Part shown: piece after piece, positions 30,786 to 38,444 of the stretch | How positions within the stretch are numbered: position 1 is the first letter of the stretch | How the letters are laid out: every line of letters starts with the position of its first letter | Assembly (NCBI GenBank): GCA_910576845.1 | Contig: CAJTJA010000018.1 | Span: forward strand, 1-38,444 | From: an uncultured Oscillibacter sp. | GTDB taxonomy: Bacteria > Bacillota > Clostridia > Oscillospirales > Oscillospiraceae | Reading direction: 5' to 3' | DNA length: 38,444 nucleotides | Notes under the pieces: generated by a model | What the model saw: only the letters and a program-made list of their open reading frames with translations | What the model was told of the DNA's origin: nothing | Databases searched by the model: none | Program-made: the position numbers and the translations under genes

Positions 30786-33700
30786 TTAGGGGCCGGTCCA
30801 CTCAGTCGGGACACCGGACACAGAATAGGTGTAACCGTCGGTGTCGTTTCCGGCGATTCGCACGGTGACCTGGAATCCGCTGTTTCCTCCGGACGGCTGG
30901 TTGCCCCACTGGTCGCAGAGGCCGGCCCGGATGGAGAACGTATAATCGCCGGCGGCTACGCCGTTGGTCGTTTCAAAGGACATCTGACGGGTATTCCTGG
31001 GAGTGCCCTCCTCGGTGTAGACCTTCCAGCCAATGGGGAGGTCGCCGGAGATGGTTTGGCGCGATACCCAGTTGCCGGAAATGCTGCCAATATCCAGCGG
31101 GGTCGGCGTGACCGGCTTCAGATCCTGAACGCCGCTGTCGGTGGTCTGGAAGTAGAGGTCCTCGGAGAAGGTAATGGTAACACGCCCGTCAAATCCGCTG
31201 CCGTCCTTCCTTGGGGCAAAGGTGGCGGTGACGCCGGTGGTAGGATTCACCGTAGGCCACTGGGTATCGGAAATCTGCAGAGGCCGGACTGCCCGGAAGG
31301 ATCTGTCGGAACCCAGCGGACTTTCGGCATAAGCAAGGAAGCAGTACCACCGTCCGCCTTCCATATCCCGGAAGGGCCGCACATTGGTCCAGGTAGTGCC
31401 CATAGGTACATTGAAGCGCTCGACCACATCAATAACGGAGTTTGGCGTAATAGAAGAGCTCTCAATCAGGCTGAAGATATCGTTCTTCAGGTTTTCCGTT
31501 GCATATTGGTCGAAGACCGAATTCCGGATGCCGTTGCCGTTGCCGTAACTGTTGATTAGAGCGTCCAGGACGCTGTACTTGCCGTCGGCGGTAAGACCGG
31601 AGGAATCCTTGTAGTCATCGGTTTTAGCGGTTCCTTCAGCTATGCTGAAGGGGCGAAGCAGGTCTCGGTTGCTGCCGTCCAAAATCAGGAGACCCCGTAC
31701 CTCGGCGTCCAGATCGGTCCGGGCCTGAGCGGTGTTGCCGTCAGCACGCAGCTCCAGCTTGGGTGCCACGACCTCACTGGTAGTGAAGGTGTAGCAGTAA
31801 ACATACTGAGAGTAGCGGGTAACGCCCCGGGTGGCAATCAACAGCAGGTAGGTGGTGTCGGGCTTCAGTCCGGTCAGCGAGACCTCGCCGGCCAGGCCTG
31901 CTTGAGGATACTCACGAGAAGCCCATCGGATACCGCCCTCCTCTGTCCTTGTAGCCACAGTGGAGGCGGCGGGCAGACGCAGAAGGGGGTTTTCATATTT
32001 GCCGGTAAGATCCCTGCCGTTTGCCGGAACCTGTGCGATATCCGGCAGTTCTACGGAAGTGGTATTGTCCTTCAGCGCAATGGTGATAGGAGCGGAGTAA
32101 TTGCTGCCGGTAACTTCGGTACCGCTGGTGGGCGTCAGAGGAACCGCCATGAAATACGCCGTACCCACACGATCCAGCGCCACCGTGACGTTAGCGGCAG
32201 TGTCGCCATAGGAGATCAGGGGATAACCCTCGTTCAGCTTGGGGCCTTCCCGCTCTTCAGGGGCGATGGTGTAGGTGAAGGGGTCCGGCTCACCGATGGA
32301 AAGCGCACCGGCCTTGATACCGTTGGCCAAAGTCCCCTCGTTGCCCTGGTAGACTAGGGAGGACTGATTCATTGCCGTGGTGCCGCCGGCCATGATGGTA
32401 GCGCGCATGTTGATTTCGCTGATCCAGCCGTTGGGGTTGTCGTTGTCTTTCACGCTTGTCAGGTGGATGGCATATTCGTACTCGGTATCCTGATCCAGCG
32501 TGTTCAAGCGGGGGAATTCTGTGGAGTTATTGAGGAAGGTAGAGCGGGTCAGACTGATATAGACAAGGCTGCTGTCATCGGATTTGTCAATGGGCGCCGT
32601 AGCGGAAACGCCAAGCTTTCTCCAGGCGCCCCAGCCGGAACTTCCGGTGCTGTTTTTCGGGCGTGAGCGGGAGTAAAGAGAGAACTCCAGCTTGGTGTCC
32701 GTCCAAATCAGCATATCCCAGCCCACGTTGTCCGCCACTTGGTTGGTGGCGTCGGGTGTCAGGGTGAAGCTCCAGTTGACGCGGAAATTGTCGCCGTCAA
32801 CATTATTGTCTGTGGGGAAATCAGAAGGGGAGGCCAGAGCATTCCGGTTGATGTCCACAGTGTCGGCTGTTTGCAGATTCACCGTAGCAAAGGTTGTGGT
32901 AAAGTTGGGAAGCCGGTAGCCCTCTCTGGTGTTGGTTTCCATAATGTTTTTGGCAATGGAAGTGTCCGCGATATTGCTGACAATGAAATAGTAAGTATCG
33001 CCGCTGGCCAGATTTACAGCGCTGGCGCTCAAATCCGAGAGATAGGGGAAGGAAATGATCATTTCGCCGGTGGTAGCGTCCATATAGACGGTGGCCTTGC
33101 GGTAATCCAAAACCCAATTGTCTCCAACGGTGTCGGCGTTTTCTGCTGTGCGGTCTGCAACCGGCAGCTTCGTCCGGTTGTTGTACAGGCGGATGTGGTT
33201 GCGCAGCATATCAGCCAGTTCCCGCTCCCGGGCGGGCTTGTCGGCGGTAGAGGCTGTACGCACCTTTTGGTAGGCGTCCATAAAGTCGTCAATGTAGGAG
33301 CGCTGCCCGCCGATGTCCTGATAGCCCAGAACGGATTCGGAGAAGACGATGCGGACGGTTGTGTTGGGATAGGGAGTGGGATTCGGCTGGCCCTCCTGGC
33401 TGGCGTCATTTTCAAATTCCTGCTTCACCGTGGGAGGATTGTCATCGGCGGTGTTAATTTTCATGGGGGGCATAAGCCCTTCATTATAAATATTATAGTT
33501 TCCGGCAGTATCCTTGGCCACAAAGTAAAGATCATAAGCGGTCTGAGGTTCCAGGCCGGTGACATTGATGGTGCCGTCCACTCCGGCCCGCGCTACACGG
33601 ACGCCGTTGTAGCGCCGCAGAGAGCCTACGCCGTTTTCGATCTGGATTTTAGCCTGGAGGTCGTTGGGCCCGGTAATGCCGGACTGGTAGAATTGGGTTC

Positions 33701-35858
33701 CATGCTTCACTACGGCAAAATAGAGAGTGCCGGGCTCATCCAAAGAAAATGTCAGGCGAACGCTTCTGGCTTGAATGTCGGTGACAGTCAGGTGCTGAAT
33801 GTTGGGAGGTGTCATGTCCTTCGTTGTAATCTGAACCCGGCGGACGGCGGAGCTCTTTCCGTTATCCGCATCGTTCAGCCAGAGATAGAGATCATAAGTG
33901 GTCTGTTCCTGAAGGTGAGACGAATTGATCCGGGAGACCAGGAAGGGAGTATTTTTCCGCAGGCTTACGATGCCGAAACCGAGGTTTCCCGGCAGGGCCG
34001 CCGAGCGGAAATCCGCCGCCGTGGGAGCTGCGGAGCCGGTGGGCAGAAGGACATAGTACATCTGGCAGTCCTTCGTGGGCATGACCATGATCTGGGCAAT
34101 CTGCTCATTGTCGGCGTCGGTGGTGATAATGGGGGCCTGGGGATAGCCTGTGGCAAAGTTGGGAGCAGTGTCATCCGGGGTAGTGAAAGCAGCCACTTTC
34201 ACAGGACTCCTCCGGCCGCGGGCATCCTCCAGCAGAGCGGAAATGTAATAAGAGCCCTCTCTTGTCAGTCCTGTCAGCCGGGCGGTGATATCTGTGTTGG
34301 AGGCAGTGGCATTCGCAGTGCCGCTGCGGATGATCTTGGCGGAATAGGCGCTGGGATTCATCAGCTCATCTTCGCCCAGAGAGCCGTCCATCAGGGCGGT
34401 GAGACCCCAGTGGATAGTACCGGTCTTATTTGTGCGGAAAACGGCGTCGGCGGAAGTGGGAGCCACGTTTTTGGCGGCGGGGTAGCCGGCCAGCAGACGG
34501 GGGTCCTCCGAGGATTCGGCGGCGGCGCCAGTATCCATGTCCTGATTGTAGATGTTGCCTGTGATGCCCGGCCGGACGGTAATGGTGTCCGGCAGCATAG
34601 AGACATTGGAGCCGGGAGCATTGATATTCAGATGTCCGATGCTGCCCTCACCGGTGACTTGGGTTCCCCGGTCCAGGTTCAGTTCCTGGACAGTGGTTTT
34701 CTTATCAATGGTCAGTGTAGCGTTAACGGCTTTTTCATCAATTGTGACAACACCGGCGACGCCCTGGGCAATCTGAAGGGCGGAATCGGGTGTCAGATTG
34801 ATGACGTGCTTGATGTTGCCCGCCAGTTGGAACTGACTGCCTTCCAGGCCATCCAGCTGAATGGACTTGAGGCCCATGTCATCGTCAGTCAAATCTTCCA
34901 CATAGGCAGAAGTGCGTACGATAGTATTGGCAATATCGGTAAGACCCTCTGCGTGGACAGAGAGGAACTGCTCGGTGAGACTATCCACCTCCAGGGTGCC
35001 GGCGGTAACATTGCGCAGGATAATGCTGTGCTTGCCGCCTTCGGCCTCACCGCCGCCGCAGACAACAATTTTACCCAGGACATTAACATTTTCAAGTTCC
35101 ACATTTCCAAGACCCACGCCGCCGGTAAGATAGAGGTTGCCGGTAATGGTGGTGTCTTTCAGCTTTACACCGGGAACGTTAATTGTCAGATTGCCGTACA
35201 CGCCGCCGGAACTCAGTTCGCCTGGCTCCTGAATCAGGGTGCCGAGGGCCCGAACCAGGAAGCAGGCCATCTGCCCCCGTGTAATGTTCTGACGGGGGCG
35301 GAAAGTGCCGTCGGCATACCCGCCGATGATGCCTAAGTCTGCGGCTTCCTGCACCAGCCCGCGGCTCCAGCCGCCGATCTGATAAGCATCGGTAAAGGTA
35401 GAACTGGCGGCGCCGGTGGTGCCCTGGAGCCGGAGGCACCGGCCCAGAAGGACGGCGGCCTGTTCCCGGGTTACAAGGGCCCGCGGTGAGGCGGTGTTGG
35501 CGCTGGTACCGCCGAAGTAGCCGACATTATAGGCGATGCCGATATCCTCGGCGAACCAGTCCCGGGGAGTGACGTCGGTAAAGGGATGAGGCCCCGGTTC
35601 AGTATAGCCGAAGGCCCGATTGATTAAGGTGACCAGCTCCGCACGGGTAATAGGCCGGTCCTCATGGAGGTTTCCTGTAGCGTCTCCGCCCATGACTCCC
35701 CACTCAACCACCTGATCCAGATATGGCTGCATCCATTCCGCTGCCTGAGCAGACCGGGAGGGAAGGGCGGTGCAGAGGAGCAAGACGGTAAGAATCAGGG
35801 CCGCCAGTCTGACGGTCCCTGACGTGAGTGCGCGGCGCACATAAGTTTTTGGCGTCAT
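30786..35858 (-). CDS. Giant secreted surface protein with N-terminal SLH domains (SLH protein 1)
   Basis: 1690 residues from the ATG at 35858, which has AAGGAGG upstream; the open frame continues 32 codons further without a ribosome site. A signal peptide covers ~1-40 (LAALILTVLLLCTALPSRSAQA). Residues ~41-225 hold three SLH domains (ITRAELVTLINRAFGY, VTREQAAVLLGRCLRL, IIGGYADGTFRPRQNITR). Residues ~230-450 look like a parallel beta structure (GNLYLTGGVGLGNVELENVNV). Later parts contain fibronectin III-like units (LEPQTAYDLYFVAKDTAGN; LKPDTTYLLLIATRG). It is probably a wall-anchored adhesin or S-layer protein. It follows a PilZ gene by 20 bases, in one operon with the FliK-like gene. Confidence 0.88.
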   Translation of the reverse strand: MTPKTYVRRALTSGTVRLAALILTVLLLCTALPSRSAQAAEWMQPYLDQVVEWGVMGGDATGNLHEDRPITRAELVTLINRAFGYTEPGPHPFTDVTPRDWFAEDIGIAYNVGYFGGTSANTASPRALVTREQAAVLLGRCLRLQGTTGAASSTFTDAYQIGGWSRGLVQEAADLGIIGGYADGTFRPRQNITRGQMACFLVRALGTLIQEPGELSSGGVYGNLTINVPGVKLKDTTITGNLYLTGGVGLGNVELENVNVLGKIVVCGGGEAEGGKHSIILRNVTAGTLEVDSLTEQFLSVHAEGLTDIANTIVRTSAYVEDLTDDDMGLKSIQLDGLEGSQFQLAGNIKHVINLTPDSALQIAQGVAGVVTIDEKAVNATLTIDKKTTVQELNLDRGTQVTGEGSIGHLNINAPGSNVSMLPDTITVRPGITGNIYNQDMDTGAAAESSEDPRLLAGYPAAKNVAPTSADAVFRTNKTGTIHWGLTALMDGSLGEDELMNPSAYSAKIIRSGTANATASNTDITARLTGLTREGSYYISALLEDARGRRSPVKVAAFTTPDDTAPNFATGYPQAPIITTDADNEQIAQIMVMPTKDCQMYYVLLPTGSAAPTAADFRSAALPGNLGFGIVSLRKNTPFLVSRINSSHLQEQTTYDLYLWLNDADNGKSSAVRRVQITTKDMTPPNIQHLTVTDIQARSVRLTFSLDEPGTLYFAVVKHGTQFYQSGITGPNDLQAKIQIENGVGSLRRYNGVRVARAGVDGTINVTGLEPQTAYDLYFVAKDTAGNYNIYNEGLMPPMKINTADDNPPTVKQEFENDASQEGQPNPTPYPNTTVRIVFSESVLGYQDIGGQRSYIDDFMDAYQKVRTASTADKPARERELADMLRNHIRLYNNRTKLPVADRTAENADTVGDNWVLDYRKATVYMDATTGEMIISFPYLSDLSASAVNLASGDTYYFIVSNIADTSIAKNIMETNTREGYRLPNFTTTFATVNLQTADTVDINRNALASPSDFPTDNNVDGDNFRVNWSFTLTPDATNQVADNVGWDMLIWTDTKLEFSLYSRSRPKNSTGSSGWGAWRKLGVSATAPIDKSDDSSLVYISLTRSTFLNNSTEFPRLNTLDQDTEYEYAIHLTSVKDNDNPNGWISEINMRATIMAGGTTAMNQSSLVYQGNEGTLANGIKAGALSIGEPDPFTYTIAPEEREGPKLNEGYPLISYGDTAANVTVALDRVGTAYFMAVPLTPTSGTEVTGSNYSAPITIALKDNTTSVELPDIAQVPANGRDLTGKYENPLLRLPAASTVATRTEEGGIRWASREYPQAGLAGEVSLTGLKPDTTYLLLIATRGVTRYSQYVYCYTFTTSEVVAPKLELRADGNTAQARTDLDAEVRGLLILDGSNRDLLRPFSIAEGTAKTDDYKDSSGLTADGKYSVLDALINSYGNGNGIRNSVFDQYATENLKNDIFSLIESSSITPNSVIDVVERFNVPMGTTWTNVRPFRDMEGGRWYCFLAYAESPLGSDRSFRAVRPLQISDTQWPTVNPTTGVTATFAPRKDGSGFDGRVTITFSEDLYFQTTDSGVQDLKPVTPTPLDIGSISGNWVSRQTISGDLPIGWKVYTEEGTPRNTRQMSFETTNGVAAGDYTFSIRAGLCDQWGNQPSGGNSGFQVTVRIAGNDTDGYTYSVSGVPTEWTGP

Positions 35859-35878
35859 TTTGAATACCTCCTTGATGA

Positions 35879-36475
35879 TCAGTTCTGGGTGCCGCGGCTC
35901 TGCAGCTGAAGGCTGAACACGGCCTCCCGCACGGCGACTTCCTCGTCCTCGCACATGTCCACAAATTTTGTGGCGTACATAAAGCGGTTTTGCAGCTCCT
36001 GACGCCGGAGAACCTCACAGTGCAGGATGACGGGCTGCTCCGTTGGCGTTACAACGATTTCCACTTCATCGTGGAGTTCCAGATAAAAATCAGAGTAAAA
36101 AGCAATGCCGCCGCAGCTGAGATCAATGGTTGCCACGGGCCGTCTTCCCACCCAGGGCGAACTGGAAATCGGATATATAAAGGTATTGAATTTTGTCGGC
36201 ACCCGCAGATTCCGCCGGACCTCCGGGTCCAAAGTGGCAATCTTTTCCACCAGAATGGTGTCTCCGCGCTGGCGGAGGATGCGGCACTGAATGGGCAGCT
36301 CCTCGCTGCTGGAACTGAAGAGGGTAATAACCTCGTGGGCCATCACAGTGTCAACCTTATTATCCAGAATGGAAAGGCGCATGGGTTCTGTGCCGCCTGG
36401 GGGGCTGATGAGCTCTCCGCTGGCCAGGCCGTTGTTTTGGGTGTCCATAATCAAATAGGTGCGGTTGGATGTCAT
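35879..36475 (-). CDS. PilZ-domain c-di-GMP receptor, paired with SLH protein 1
   Basis: 198 residues. The PilZ domain has R87-RNL-R91 (RxxxR) and D118-L-S120-CG-G123 (D/NxSxxG), so c-di-GMP binding is predicted. The first ~80 residues form a YcgR-like N-terminal domain. The start overlaps the ylqH-like stop as ATGA, and SLH protein 1 starts 20 bases after its end. It is only distantly similar to the other PilZ protein at 25753-26457, so they are not recent duplicates. Confidence 0.9.
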   Translation of the reverse strand: MTSNRTYLIMDTQNNGLASGELISPPGGTEPMRLSILDNKVDTVMAHEVITLFSSSSEELPIQCRILRQRGDTILVEKIATLDPEVRRNLRVPTKFNTFIYPISSSPWVGRRPVATIDLSCGGIAFYSDFYLELHDEVEIVVTPTEQPVILHCEVLRRQELQNRFMYATKFVDMCEDEEVAVREAVFSLQLQSRGTQN

Positions 36476-36810
36476 GTCGTTTCCTCCGTCTTACTCGGCG
36501 GCGTCTGGCCGCGCTCCGCTTGCTTCTGCTGGGAATTTCCGGTGACGTCAAAGCGGAGAAAGTATACATAAATCTCCACAATGGCTTGGTAAAGACTTTC
36601 AGGAATTTCCTGACCCAGCTGAAGCTGAGTGAGGATTGTGGACAGGGAGTTGTCTTCATAAATGGGAACGCCGCAGTCGGCGGCGGTTTCCACAATTTTC
36701 TCCGCGAGATATCCCATGCCGGAGGCCACGATCACCGGCGCGGTGTCGCCTGGGCCATATTGCAGGGCTACCGCCTTTTTGGCGCGGGTGGTTCCTTCAG
36801 ATCTTGACAT
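36472..36810 (-). CDS. Stand-alone FlhB C-terminal domain protein (YlqH/FlhX-like)
   Basis: 112 residues from the ATG at 36810; a TTG at 36831 is an alternative. The stretch KKAVALQYGPGDTAPVIVASGMGYLAEKI matches FlhB just after its cleavage site, and ESLYQAIVEIYVYFLRFD matches the end of FlhB. There are no membrane segments and no NPTH cleavage site, so it corresponds to the cleaved cytoplasmic fragment only. Such small FlhB paralogues can substitute for that fragment in some species. It overlaps the FliK-like gene by 14 bases, as in the Bacillus ylqG-ylqH pair. Confidence 0.88.
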   Translation of the reverse strand: MSRSEGTTRAKKAVALQYGPGDTAPVIVASGMGYLAEKIVETAADCGVPIYEDNSLSTILTQLQLGQEIPESLYQAIVEIYVYFLRFDVTGNSQQKQAERGQTPPSKTEETT

Positions 36811-38233
36811 TGACACTGTTCTTCCCTTCAAAGATTTTGGGGAACACCTCGGTCAGCGTGACCGGACGGTCCATTCGCCGGACAGCTACACGAGTGGGGC
36901 GCAGCTCGTTCCGGGCCAGAATTTGGGAGACGGCGTCCCCAATTTGTTTGGAGAAGGAAGACACCGTGTCCGGACAGGCGATCTGCACGTCTACATCCGT
37001 CCCCTGAGCGGTGAGAATGACGTCAAACAGGCCCAAAGATTGGACGTCCATCTTGAACAGAAAGCGCATGGCACGGCTCCGCCCTCCGCCCCGGCTCTGC
37101 TGTTCTTCTTCGGCGTTAGGGTCTACCCACAGCTCGGAAAAGAGCATCCGGCCATCCCATTCCAGGGGGAGGAGATAATGGTTAATAGGCATATAAACGC
37201 TCTCGTTCACAAGCATAGCGGCAATGAGGTTCTGAAAAGCCTGCTGCACTTCGGCGCTGCCCTCGCCCCGAAAGGCCTTGGCGGCGGCGGAGGCCAGCTG
37301 ATTGGAAAATTGGATGGCGTGGGAGGAAGAGTCGCTGTTTGCCCGGTTCTTCAGCAGGAGCAGCAGGGACTGGTCGTCGATCCCCCCCAGCTGGCCCTTC
37401 AGCGTGCCGTAACCGCTGAGCTGATGAAAGCCCTCCAGCAGTTTTTCTTCCGATCCGTTTTCATACCGGGCCACATTCAGCGCCAGCATGGTTAAAAGGG
37501 CACGGGGAGTGCCCATGTCGTGGGTGCGTTCCACATAGGCGGACATATAGGGAAAAATTTCCCTCTGAAGGAGCTGAAGGTTTCCCGGGCGGTTTCCGGC
37601 GGCAATGCCGTTTTGGAGCTGGGCTGTCAGGTCCCGGAGTTTTTCAGCCCAGCTGGAAGGCATGGCGTCCGCCATAGAGGCAAGGTCCCTGAGGAGGTTG
37701 CCCTCAATGTGGCTGGTGGAATCGAAGTCCACGTAGGCTTTCAAAAATTGCAGGATGTCGGTTCGCACTCCGTCGGAAGAGGCCCTGTCATAAGCGCTGC
37801 GCAGCAGGGCGAAAAGCGCTCCGCCGAAGCGGGTGCCGGTTTTAAACTGTCCGCTGAGGAAATCCAGCAGCTGCGTTTCGTCCATCCGCAGCATTTCCAG
37901 CAGCCGCCCCATCTCCTCGGCAATGCCGGCGCTGAGGCCGGAGGAAACAACGACGCCCTCCCGTCCTGAAAAGATGCGGGCGAGACTCTCCGCCAGGCTG
38001 GGAGTGTCCCGCAGCCGCTGGAGGAATGTTTGAAAATTGGAGTCATAGCGGATATGGCCGTCCCCTTGGAGATTGCTGTCCTGCTGCTCCGTCCGCCCAT
38101 CGGCGCGGACGACCTTGCTGGGATCGGGAACATTTTGAATCTGCGTATTCTCCGGGGAGACCGGGATATTCCGGTTAACTGTGCTTTTGTCATAACCGGG
38201 GACCGGATTGGTCGCGCCGAGCAAATCGGGCAT
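36797..38233 (-). CDS. FliK/YlqG-like protein, possible hook-length control or export-switch partner
   Basis: 478 residues from the ATG at 38233 (GAGGTG upstream; GTG 38242 is an alternative). It is helical and Gln/Ser-rich in the first ~300 residues. The last ~130 residues (YMPINHYLLPLEWDGRMLFSEL, MRFLFKMDVQSLGLFDVILTAQ) resemble a FliK-type C-terminal domain, which contacts FlhB. Coupling to the FlhB-C gene supports this. The gene is the first of a minus-strand operon that continues into PilZ and SLH protein 1. The middle part is not recognised. Confidence 0.65.
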   Translation of the reverse strand: MPDLLGATNPVPGYDKSTVNRNIPVSPENTQIQNVPDPSKVVRADGRTEQQDSNLQGDGHIRYDSNFQTFLQRLRDTPSLAESLARIFSGREGVVVSSGLSAGIAEEMGRLLEMLRMDETQLLDFLSGQFKTGTRFGGALFALLRSAYDRASSDGVRTDILQFLKAYVDFDSTSHIEGNLLRDLASMADAMPSSWAEKLRDLTAQLQNGIAAGNRPGNLQLLQREIFPYMSAYVERTHDMGTPRALLTMLALNVARYENGSEEKLLEGFHQLSGYGTLKGQLGGIDDQSLLLLLKNRANSDSSSHAIQFSNQLASAAAKAFRGEGSAEVQQAFQNLIAAMLVNESVYMPINHYLLPLEWDGRMLFSELWVDPNAEEEQQSRGGGRSRAMRFLFKMDVQSLGLFDVILTAQGTDVDVQIACPDTVSSFSKQIGDAVSQILARNELRPTRVAVRRMDRPVTLTEVFPKIFEGKNSVNVKI

Positions 38234-38270
38234 TCTTGACACCTCACAGAAAAAACTTGCTGCCGCTACT

Positions 38271-38297
38271 TATTTTTTTAGCACAACAGGTCGATAG
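38271..38297 (+). promoter_or_regulatory. Sigma-28-like promoter for cheA
   Basis: TATTTTTT, 11 bases, then GTCGATAG. Same spacing and nearly the same bases as the element before fliD (14262-14288). It ends 31 bases before the cheA GTG. Confidence 0.6.
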
Positions 38298-38328
38298 TAA
38301 TGAAAAAGGCTGATAAGGTGGTGTTCTC

Positions 38329-38444
38329 GTGAGCAACAATGATATCCTGGATATGTACATCTACGAAACCAACACGCTTCTTGAACAGCTTGAAAGCATC
38401 GTTCTGGACGCGGAAAAAGAAAATACATTTTCTCAGGACAACGT
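38329..38444 (+). CDS. cheA: Chemotaxis histidine kinase CheA, N-terminal fragment (cut by window end)
   Basis: Only 38 complete codons are visible, from GTG 38329 (AAGGTGGTG upstream). The peptide MSNNDILDMYIYETNTLLEQ, followed by LESIVLD, matches the start of the CheA HPt domain; the phosphorylated histidine would lie just beyond the window. It is transcribed divergently from the FliK-like gene. Confidence 0.85.
   Translation, partial: MSNNDILDMYIYETNTLLEQLESIVLDAEKENTFSQDN

Noticed and set aside
32739..35336. 865-codon open frame on the plus strand, opposite SLH protein 1
   Set aside because: It lies wholly antisense to a gene with signal peptide, SLH domains and good ribosome site. Its protein is low-complexity Gly/Val/Ala with no domain; it is a codon-bias shadow.

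Overview
The window is almost entirely a motility and chemotaxis locus of a low-to-medium GC anaerobic Firmicute. The signs are a clostridial gene order (fliN-cheY-fliO-P-Q-R-flhB-flhA-fliA-flgF-flgG-cheC-cheD-cheV), CheC/CheD/CheV-type chemotaxis, a stand-alone FlhB C-domain gene next to a FliK-like gene (the ylqG-ylqH arrangement of Bacillus), and large SLH-domain surface proteins. Strong AGGAGG-type ribosome sites and TTG/GTG starts fit. My guess from the style of the surface proteins is a member of the Clostridia close to the Oscillospiraceae. That is inference, because there is no rRNA or other marker gene here.

Layout. (1) 1-12269, plus strand: a long operon running from the C-terminal end of a flagellar switch protein (FliN/FliY) through CheY, the type III export gate (FliO, P, Q, R, FlhB, FlhA), sigma-28 (FliA), two rod proteins, CheC, CheD, CheV and a degenerate EAL-HDOD protein. 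The usual flhF and flhG genes are missing between flhA and fliA. (2) 12270-12643: a gene-free stretch with terminators. (3) 12644-14220, minus strand: a ParA-type ATPase followed by a protein with a ComFB-like C-terminal domain. (4) 14386-17987, plus: a very large FliD, FliS and a FlgN/FliT-like chaperone, behind a sigma-28-like promoter. (5) 18133-24174, plus: an orphan FtsE-like ABC ATPase, a chemoreceptor, an FtsA-like actin-fold protein with a long extension, and a Lys/Ala-rich single-pass membrane protein. (6) 24123-25538, minus: a Clp-type AAA+ ATPase with an unrecognised N-terminal region. (7) 25753-38233, minus: FliK/YlqG-like, YlqH (FlhB C-domain), PilZ, giant SLH protein 1, SLH protein 2, PilZ. 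(8) 38329 to the end, plus: the start of cheA.

How they work together. The first block builds the export gate and proximal rod, makes the sigma factor for late genes, and adapts the chemotaxis signal. FliD/FliS/FlgN serve the filament. Around this core lie four predicted c-di-GMP-linked proteins (two PilZ, one ComFB-like, one degenerate EAL-HDOD), two of them placed directly beside SLH surface proteins. There are also three sets of genes related to cytoskeletal or positioning machinery (ParA, FtsA-like, FtsE-like). The most promising undescribed units are the ParA-ComFB pair, the FtsA-like/membrane-protein pair with the nearby orphan FtsE-like ATPase, and the two PilZ-SLH pairs. Functions of these units are inferred from families and context only.
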